64,000 nt of DNA, taken from the NCBI GenBank assembly GCA_024291935.2, contig CM044315.1, forward strand, positions 55,836,385 to 55,900,384, given 5' to 3'. The notes under the pieces were generated by a model, which did not search any database, was not told the origin of the DNA, and saw only the letters and a list, made by a program, of their open reading frames with translations. This document shows positions 56,295 to 64,000 of the stretch, one piece after another. Origin of the DNA: Okapia johnstoni. Taxonomy: Eukaryota; Chordata; Mammalia; Artiodactyla; Giraffidae. Numbering within the stretch: position 1 is the stretch's first letter; each line of letters starts with the position of its first letter. A program made the translations under genes and the position numbers.

Positions 56295-57272
56295 CTTCAG
56301 TTCAGTTCAGTCGCTCAGTCGTGTCCGACTCTTTGCGACCCCATGAATCGCAGCACACCAGGCCTCTCTGTCCATCACCAACTCCCGGAGTCTACCCAAA
56401 CCCATGTCCATCGAGTCGGTGATGCCATCCAACCATCTCATCCTCTGTCATCCCCTTCACCTCCTGCCCCCAATCCTACCCAGCGTCAGGGTCTTTTCCA
56501 ATGAGTCAACTCTTTGTATGAAGTGGCCAAAGTATTGGAGTTTCAGCTTCAACATCAGTCCTTCCAATGAACACCCAGGATTGATCTCCTTTAGGATGGA
56601 TTGAGTGGATCTCCTTGCAGTCCAAGGGACTCTCAAGAGTCTTCTCCAACACCACAGTTCAAAAGCAACAATTCTTCGGCGCTCAGCTTTCTTCACCATC
56701 CAACTCTCACATCCATACATGACCACTGGAAAAACCATAGCCTTGACTAGACGGAATTTTGTTGGCAAAGTAATGTCTCTGCTTTTAAATATGCTATCTA
56801 GGTTGGCAATAACCTTCCTTCCAAGGAGTAAGCGTCTTTTAATTTCATGGCTGCAATCACCATCAGCAGTGATTTTGGAGCCCAAAACAATAAAGTCTGA
56901 CACTGTTTCCCCATCTATTTGCCATGAAGTGATGAGACCAGATGCCATGATCTTAGTTTTCTGAACGTTGAGCTTTAAGCCAACTTTTTCACTCTCCTCT
57001 TTCACTTTCATCAAGAGGCTCTTTAGTTCTTCTTCACTTTCTGCCATAAGGATGGTGTCATCTGCATATTTGAGGTTATTGATATTTCTCCTGGCAGTCT
57101 TGATTCCAGCTTGTGTTTCTTCCAGCCCAGAGTTTCTCATGATGTACTCTGCATAGAAGTTAAATAAGCAGGGTGACAATATATAGCCTTGACATACTCC
57201 TTTTCCTATTTGGAACCAGTCTGTTGTTCCATGTCCAGTTCTAACTGTTGCTTCCTGACCTGCATACAGGTT
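56295..57272 (-). mobile_element. Young BovB, 5'-truncated
   Basis: A 978-bp minus-strand BovB from the TTCAGTTCAGTTCAG tail to GACCTGCATACAGGTT. It has the young-subfamily bases (GTTTGGGTAGACTCCGGGAG) and is an inverted partner of the copy at 53070-53951. No clear target duplication. Confidence 0.93.
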
Positions 57273-57314
57273 AGTAATGGACAAAAGAAAGTATTTTGTA
57301 GAAATAAAGAACAA
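56457..57314 (-). pseudogene. BovB RT core, 285 codons open
   Basis: The open frame starts in flanking sequence (first 15 or so residues) and enters BovB. Motif B is altered to GVCQGY (residues 39-44), and the catalytic YADD (83-86) is intact. It ends early at a TGA within GGAGGTGAAGG, about 70 codons before the natural stop. Motif A is missing. Confidence 0.88.
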
Positions 57315-57623
57315 GTATTTAGGTAATGCTCATTAAATTGTTAAATAAACTTGAAATGCCAAGAATAAAGTCAGCTAAAAATGCCTTTTAAAAATTAAGT
57401 TTGATTTTAAAAAAACTACATTGCCATTTACTTAACTGAAAAGACTTATTTTTCAATTAAAATAAATAACACTTATCAAGAGTTACTGAAATTATTTTAG
57501 TTAATGGCATGCATTAGGTCATGTAATTCTCCCCTGATACCCTGTCAGAACAGGATTACCTAGCATATTTTTTTTCCTAAAGACTTCTTTGATGTGGACC
57601 ATCTTTAAAGTCTTTATTGAATT
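57273..57623. other. AT-rich DNA, nothing recognised
   Basis: No gene or repeat recognised between the two minus-strand BovB copies. Confidence 0.5.
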
Positions 57624-57635
57624 TATTACAATATT

Positions 57636-58112
57636 CAGTTCAGTTCAGTCACTCAGTTGTGTCTGATTCTTTGTGATCCCATGGACTGTAGCAGGCCAGG
57701 CTTCCCTGTCCATCACCAACTCCCGGAGCTTGCTCAAACTCATGATCATTGAGTCGGTGATCCCATCCAACCATCTCATCCTCTGTCGTCCTGTCCCCTT
57801 CTCCTCCTGTCTTCAATCTTTCCCAGGATCAGGGTCTTTTCCAATGAGTCAGTTCTTCACATCAGGTGGCCAAAGTATTGGAGTTTCAGCTTCAGCATCA
57901 GTCCTTCCAATGAATATTCAGGACTGATTTCCTTTAGGATTGACTGGTTTGATCTCCTTGCTATCCAAGGGTTTCTCAAGAGTCTTCTCCAACACCACAG
58001 TTCAAATGCATCAATTCTTTGGTGCTCAGCTTTTGTTATGGTCCAACTCACACATTCATATGTGATTACTGGAAAACCCATAGCTTTTACTAGATGGACC
58101 TTTGTCCATAAA
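57636..58112 (-). mobile_element. BovB LINE, 5'-truncated
   Basis: A 477-bp minus-strand BovB with a perfect 12-bp target duplication TATTACAATATT (57624-57635 and 58113-58124). It covers the RT C-terminal end and tail. A 5-bp duplication (GTCCTGTCCCC) disturbs the frame. Confidence 0.94.
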
Positions 58113-58124
58113 TATTACAATATT

Positions 58125-58263
58125 GCTTCTGTTTTTATGTTTTGGTCTTTTGACTGTGAGGCACAGGGGATCCCAGCTCCCCAACCAGAGATCAAATCCA
58201 CACACCCCTGAACTGGAAGGTGAAATCCCAACTTTTGGATTGCAGCCAGGGAAGTTCCTCCTC
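58125..58263 (-). mobile_element. CHR SINE
   Basis: Reversed CHR: TTTTGGTCTTTTGACTG, AGCTCCCCAACCAGAGATC and GGATTGCAGCCAGGGAAG. It adjoins the BovB target site, so BovB inserted next to or into its A-rich tail. Confidence 0.8.
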
Positions 58264-58529
58264 AACAGATTTTACATATCAGAACCCAAGAATCTGGGAG
58301 ACTAAACTATCTATGGTCCCACAGCTGGAAAAAACGCAGCACTAGAGCCTTCATTCCAGGCCAGATGAAGCTGAACCCCTTGCTCCTGACTACAAATGCT
58401 ACATGATCTCCCTGCATGTTCTGTCTTTGTAATCAACTAGACTTATATTTTCACTGTGACCTTGAGCAATTCATTAGTGCTTTTAGGGGAAGCATTGACT
58501 CAATAAAGCAGCTGGTATAAGGACTAGCA

Positions 58530-58670
58530 TTTATTAAGCCTCAGTTAGTAGTGTTAGGCTCTTGTTACTTTGTATCTATTATCCTACGTAATACTCAAAC
58601 CATTCCTTTGATGGAGCTAACAATTATTATTTCAATTATCCCCACTGTACAGAGGGATAAACTGAAGATC
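58530..58670 (-). repeat. MIR SINE relic
   Basis: Reversed MIR: TATTATCCTACGTAATAC, TTATCCCCACTGTACAGAGG (cited as ATCCCCACTGTACAGAGG) and AAACTGAAGATCAG. Confidence 0.6.
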
Positions 58671-58744
58671 AGTGGGGTATAGAGGAAAGGTTAGGCATGC
58701 AAAGGTGTGCAGTTTACTGGAAAAGAGTAATGGGAATACAAATG

Positions 58745-58948
58745 GCTCAAGGGTGGCTCAGTGGCAAAGAAACTGCCTGCCAAGCAGAAGATGGGGGTTT
58801 GATTCCTGGGTTGGTATGATCCCCTGGAGAAGGAAATGGCAACTCACTCTAGTATTCTTGCCTGTGAAATTCTATGGACAGAAGAGCCTGGCGGGCTATA
58901 ATCCATGGGGTCACAAAGAGTGGGACATGACTGAGTAACTGAGCACAA
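58745..58948 (+). mobile_element. Bov-tA SINE
   Basis: Plus-strand Bov-tA, diverged head (CAAGGGTGGCTCAGTGG), then GATTCCTGGGTTGG and GGAAATGGCAACTCAC. Weak target duplication. Confidence 0.9.
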
Positions 58949-60369
58949 TAGAAATACTTGGGAGCCCTTGATCATTCCACCATAATGCCTCCTCCTTGAA
59001 GGCATATATAAGGTCTCTTTGGAGACCTCAGCTTAGCTTAAAGAGAGGAATGTAAATAAAGAGAAAGAGCAGAGAATAAGTTTAAGAAAGCTGTAAGTGA
59101 AATCTGAAAGCTTGTGAGCTTCAGCTTAAGAAATAGACTTCTATAAGCAGTGGGGAATTAAATTTTGCAGGAAAGATCTTCACAAAGATTAATTTGACAG
59201 ATGGGTGAGGGAGACTAAAGTCAGAAAAACCAATTAAAATAATATGTTAAATTCTTACATGTAGGGAAAGAGATAAGAGGAAATAAACATTTTTAAATGG
59301 GTCAATATTTTAAATTGACAAAAATTTAATTTAATTTTGAAATTCTGGACTATCATATAATGTAACTGGAGACAATAAGCCTGGCTGAGTGTCAGATCAT
59401 CTCTTAGTACCCCTATTTTTTAACAACAGTAGATTTAATTCTACAAAAGCCATCCATATTCCTTCCATTTTAAGAATCATTTTTTTGTAAGCAAAGATTT
59501 TTATTTGTTGACATTCACCATTTTTATGGTATAAATGAACCAAAAGCATTATCTTTTAAAATATACAAGATAAACAATGGAACAGTCTGCTAATTAAAAA
59601 TTTTGTAAGGATATATATTTTTGGTAATAGTTAATATAGTTCTGAATTCACCAGTGGCTGGCAGCGTCACCCTGACAAGGTCAGCAGCCCTATCTTAACT
59701 GGGTGCAAGCATTTTATCACATATTGCACTTCTAAGAACGTTTACTGTGAATGCCCACAATTTATTCTTGACATCTGTAGGCTCTTTCAAAACTTCTTTT
59801 CGTGTTTAAAGTGAAAATGAGTATCAACATCATAGATACTTCTATGTGTGATGGCAATTAATTTCATAATAGCAATTTAATTTACAAATATATAAACAAT
59901 GTATAAGATATAGACTACTATTTTTTTTAAAGGCTTTACATTTTATCTAGCCTGATATGTGCCAATGGTAAATATATCCCTGAGGAAAACAAAGAATTAC
60001 AATATTCTACACCATGAACTTTTCCTTATACAATAAAACTTTCCTGTAACTATCTTTTCAACAAAAGAGAAAAGTACTTTTTAGTCTATAAATTGTGCAC
60101 ACTTCCCTTTCTCCTTTTAATTTGACCTTTAATGAATATATATATAATATACTATTATATATAACACTTTATTTCTTAAAAATCATATTTTCTCACAGAG
60201 TCAGTAATAAGGAAAAAGTATAGCATGTGTAGATGAGTTCATGAAATGACAGTAGGTTTCTAATAAGTATTAGCTTTTTAATTTTCCTTTTATTCCATTT
60301 GTATATAAATTCATTTTCAATCATTTTAATGAAGTCCAAGAGAAAACAGTTTGAAGGACCAGAAAGATG
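58949..60369. other. Single-copy AT-rich DNA
   Basis: No gene or assignable repeat. About 59640-59770 (CAGTGGCTGGCAGCGTCACC onwards) is less AT-rich than its surroundings but shows no coding sign. Confidence 0.45.
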
Positions 60370-60785
60370 AAATTGTACATGAGTATATCAGCTCACAGTC
60401 AATAAACACGTATGGAACACTTTGTATGGCATTGCACTACATGTATAGTGCCAAAAGAGAATGTGATGGCCTAGGTCTTCCCCAGGAAGTGATCACTCTT
60501 TTGAAACAGGAACATAGACTAGGAGTTAACCAGGTGAAGAGAGCAGTTAGTGAGAAACAGCATAGGAAATGGCCCTAAGATTAAAGGAAACAAGTCTCTT
60601 CAAGGCAAAGAAAGAGGGCCTACATTTTTGGATGTGTAGGAAGTCAAGTTGCAGTGTGAATAACAGACTTTAGGGACTTGTAGAAAAAACTTTGAATTTT
60701 GATCTTTATCCCAAAACAAATGGCAAATCAATAAATTATTTTCATTGGAGAGGAGATAAGGTGACTCAATTTGCATGTCCAAAGT
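60370..60785 (-). repeat. L2 LINE relic
   Basis: Reversed L2: TCAATAAACACGTATGG, GGAGTTAACCAGGTGAAGAG, GGGACTTGTAGAAAAAAC, TTTGAATTTTGATC and GGTGACTCAATTTGC in order. The 75-codon frame here is a by-product. Confidence 0.6.
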
Positions 60786-60799
60786 GTCACTAAGACAAC

Positions 60800-61280
60800 A
60801 GTGTGCTAGATACTTTTTCTTACATGAACTATTTAATGATCACAGCATTTATGTGAAATGAGCAATATTATGTTTGTTTCAGGGCTTCTCTGGTGGCTCA
60901 GTTGGTAAAGAATCCACCTGCAATGCAGGAGACTGGGGTTCAATCGAGACTGGGGTTCAATCCCTGGGTTGGGAAGATTCCCTGGAGGATGGCACGGTAA
61001 CCTACTCTGGTGTTCTTGCCTGGAGAATCTCCACAGACAGAGAAGCCTGGGTAGGGGGTGGTGGTGCTACAGTCCATGGGGTAGCAAAGAGTCAGACACA
61101 ACTGAGCGACTTTCACAGTACAGTATGGTATGTTTGTTTCAAGTGTGAGTAAACTATGAAGTAGAGCATTAAAATTAACTTTCTTAAGGTCACCCAGCAA
61201 AAAAGTAATAGAAACAAATTTAAACCCACATTTTCGTCTGACTACAATTCAACTATGTATATCACTAAACCACAGAGGCC
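60800..61280 (-). repeat. MIR SINE relic, split by SINE
   Basis: Reversed MIR: TACATGAACTATTTAATG before the SINE; TTAAGGTCACCCAGC and TTTAAACCCACATTTTC after it. The reading resumes cleanly across the insert. Confidence 0.65.
60882..61128 (+). mobile_element. Bov-tA SINE with doubled B-box segment
   Basis: Full Bov-tA with a perfect 13-bp target duplication TATGTTTGTTTCA (60869-60881 and 61129-61141). A 17-bp segment ending GGGGTTCAATC is exactly duplicated in tandem (60929-60945 and 60946-60962), covering the B-box region. A G-rich insertion (GGTAGGGGGTGGTGG) lies in the body. Confidence 0.95.
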
Positions 61281-62417
61281 AGCAAAATAAAATTTTGACA
61301 GATATTTGATAAAGTAAAAATTTCAAGGCCAGGATGACAGAAGGCAAGAGAATAATATGGGTTAGCCAACAAAGGTAATAAGAATTCCATGTCTTCTCAA
61401 ATAGAAACCTCCCCCAAAGACTCTCAAATATTTCTGTCACATAGTATAATAGAGAAATGAAATTCTCAGGAAATGATCTTTCTATTTGCCTTTGCTTCTG
61501 AAGCTCATTTTGCTGATCTGCTTGGAGTTGACTTTCATAAAAACTGCAACCAGTCTCAACAGGATGTTTGGGATGAGGGAAGTAAGTGATCTTAAGCTCT
61601 GACAAAATCAAAAACCAAAGCTAAAGCCAAAACTAATGAACTATATTCAGCAAAATGAGTCTTTCTGACTGCCTCTGATTATCCTAGAGTTGTGTCTTCA
61701 CTACCATTTTACTTATTTGGCTGAGTACAGAAGATACTCATTAAGAGGCAACAATGGCAGTTCCAAATACCTTTCTGTCCTGCAGAGGTCTTGAATATAC
61801 ACTGATAATTTGGTATGGTAAAGTGAAACCCTCTAGAAGTCATTGTGCAGATATTGCCCTCTGTCAATCAGAGGAAAAAGGAAAAGGAAGAGCTAATGCA
61901 ATGCAATCCTGTTTGGAGCATAAGACAATTCAAATAACTTTTCTCAATGCTAATTCTGTTGGTAACCTGTAACTGAAAAGAAATAATGTCTACATTTTCT
62001 TGAAATTTCCCCAATTGAGGGTAAAGTGTTTTTTCTGTTAAAACAGAAGAAACTATAAAATAACTATATTTTGATTTGATAATTCTTGAATATAAAACAG
62101 TGATTTTCAAACACAGCAAACTTATCTGCCTCTGTTTTATACATTGGAGTTTTTTATACTATTTTACTTGATAAAATCTTTCCACGATTACAAAAATGTT
62201 TGAAAACCATTGATCTAGTGGTGATTGTGTTGTTATTCAAAGTAGAAGTTCAAGTGGTTTCAAAAGGACACCAAAGAAGGTAAAACGTAAATGCTCTTAT
62301 ATATTTACTTTTGAAGAGTTTAGTTATAAATACTTCCAATTCCATGTAATAGAAAAAAATTAAATTTTCTTTGTGAAAATATGATTCATGAATAAATAAT
62401 GGTTATAAATCAAAGTT
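61281..62417. other. Single-copy DNA, nothing recognised
   Basis: No gene or confident repeat. The frame at 61754-61972 (72 codons) has no recognised motif. Confidence 0.45.
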
Positions 62418-62428
62418 CTAGATAAAGT

Positions 62429-62641
62429 GTTTTGTTGTTGTTCAGTTGCTACGTCGTGTCTGACTCTTTGCAACCCCACGGACTATAGCCCGCCAGGCTC
62501 CTCTGTCCATGGGATTCTCCAGGCAAGAATACTGGAGTGGGTTGCCATTTCCTTCTCCAGGGGATCGTCCCATCCCAGGTATCGAACCTAGGTCTTTTGT
62601 ATTGGGAGGCAGATTCTTTATCACTGAGCATCTGGGAAGCC
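62429..62641 (-). mobile_element. Bov-tA SINE
   Basis: Minus-strand Bov-tA with a perfect 11-bp target duplication CTAGATAAAGT (62418-62428 and 62642-62652). Confidence 0.95.
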
Positions 62642-62652
62642 CTAGATAAAGT

Positions 62653-63304
62653 AGACCTGAATATAAATAAAATATGTAAGGTTTTGAAACTTTAAAGGGA
62701 ATTTCAGATTATAGTTTTGTCAATTGATATTTAAGCATCAGTTATCTGAGAGTTCCAAAGTATATCTATACTTAAAATCTAAATCACTCCACAGATCCTT
62801 CAGATTTTCATAAAAGAATAAAATTTTACTTCATAGCTAAAGCTTCAGTGTTTGTAAAAATAAGAAATTCTGTTTATCCAAACTAAAACTGAATTATTAT
62901 TAATCTAAATTTCAAGATGATTGTTATTTTATTCAAGTGCCCCATGGTAGAGTAATAGCTACGTTATGGAAATAGTAGGGCATAGCTCAAGTAATGTATT
63001 TTAGAAATCTATAAAATACATTTAAACTCAAAAAAGAAAAAATCAAAATATATTCATAAGTACTACTGTATCAAACATATCTGTAGGCTGGATAGGAAAA
63101 AAGGAGAGAAAAAATAAAGAAGAGACCTTAAAGAACTCACAATTGATATCCACTGCTTCTATTAGGTGCCAATCCACCTGAAGGCAGCTGTCTTATGGAA
63201 GAATAGTCTTTTCAAGTATAAATGCTAAGAATGCTACCCAAGCCATAAGCAATGATTTGGAAAGAGTCAGAGTTCCTAAAAGCATTACTGAGCCTTGATT
63301 ACAG
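62653..63304. other. AT-rich DNA, nothing recognised
   Basis: No gene or repeat recognised. Confidence 0.45.
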
Positions 63305-63597
63305 TTACATGGCCTGCTTTAGCCAATGGAACGTGAATGAATATAAAATGTGCTGTGTGAACAGAAGCTTTCATTGAATTTGAATGGGTCAGTTTGGCCT
63401 CTTTCTCCTGACCTCCACCAGGAGAACCATACCCCTTCAGCCTGGATGCTGGAATGAGAAGACTGAGTGGACAGAGCCAAGCAGAGTTGCTGCTGCTCCA
63501 CACTTCTGTCAAGTGAGAAATAAATATATGTAGTTGTAAGCCACTGAAATGTTTTGGGATATTTAGTTACCACTGCAAATGCTAACTAGAAGAAGGG
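63305..63597 (+). mobile_element. MLT1-type MaLR LTR, 3' part
   Basis: Blocks TAGCCAATGGAACGTGAATG, CCTTCAGCCTGGATGCTGG, AAGTGAGAAATAAATATATG and GTTGTAAGCCACTGAAATG, ending in TTAGTTACCACTGC. AATAAA lies before the LTR end, as expected. Confidence 0.7.
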
Positions 63598-64000
63598 GTA
63601 AAATAATATTTTATTCAGTTAAGCTACAAATTGTTGGTTACTTGCAGCTGAACACATTCCTAAATAATATATCCATAATACGTACATAAATGAAAGATTA
63701 ACATTTTACTTATATATGCACTCTCTGGGCAGCGATTTACAGTGTGTCTGAACTGACAGAGCTTAGCATCAGGAAATTACAAATGTGGAAGGCTCAAGGA
63801 AAGAGACAGCTCAGGTAATAATCTGCAGATGTGTGTGGCCTTCCCCAGAAAACTTCACAGTACGGATACTTGGGTAGCTACAGGGCTACAACAGGGCAGG
63901 AAGTTCTTCAGATGGGTTGCTTAAAATAATGTATACCAGTGGTTAACAGCCTTCTGTTCATCTCAGACAACCCAATACAAAAGGACCAGGAGTAAACTGT
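63598..64000. other. Unassigned DNA to window end
   Basis: No gene or repeat recognised in the last 400 bases. Confidence 0.45.

Overview
The window is mammalian and comes from a ruminant, most likely a bovid. The evidence is its repeats: tRNA-Glu-derived Bov-tA SINEs, Bov-A2 SINEs, CHR SINEs shared by cetartiodactyls, many BovB (RTE-class) LINE copies ending in the (ACTGA)n tail, and a ruminant-type L1 3' end. Older layers shared by all eutherians lie beneath: MIR, L2, L1M, MLT1-type LTRs and Tigger-like DNA transposons. The species cannot be fixed from sequence alone; cattle, sheep, goat and other pecorans share these families.

I find no host protein-coding gene, rRNA, true tRNA gene, CRISPR array or bacterial-type operon. 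The longest open frames (about 200-285 codons) are reverse-transcriptase remains of BovB. Other open frames are antisense shadows of repeats or chance frames in AT-rich DNA. The window is intergenic or deep intronic.

Layout. 0.4-5.3 kb: SINEs and an old L1 split by a BovB copy. 5.3-8.9 kb: a 22-bp BovB-tail insertion, a 5'-inverted L1, and CHR and MIR copies. 9.4-16 kb: a long minus-strand L2 relic holding a perfect 35-bp hairpin, then a BovB and an L1M, both on the minus strand. 17-23.6 kb: mostly single-copy DNA, with an exact 463-bp tandem duplication in an MLT1-type LTR and a solo ERV LTR. 23.6-35.5 kb: the densest BovB region, with two BovB-in-BovB nests (one carrying a 5' inversion), a ruminant L1 end and a 1.8-kb BovB. 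36-52 kb: MLT1, MIR and L2 relics with SINEs, a templated 189-bp insertion and a 97-bp TG microsatellite. 52-58.3 kb: dimeric SINEs and four BovB copies, two forming a large inverted repeat. 58.3-64 kb: SINEs, L2, MIR and a final MLT1.

The main interest is the record of insertion mechanisms: target-site duplications, nesting order, twin-priming inversions, tail-only insertion, templated insertion, fold-back duplication and a very young tandem duplication. I see no convincing new protein-based system. Ages and mechanisms are inferred from reading the sequence; family names were assigned from memory of consensus sequences and would be settled by RepeatMasker.
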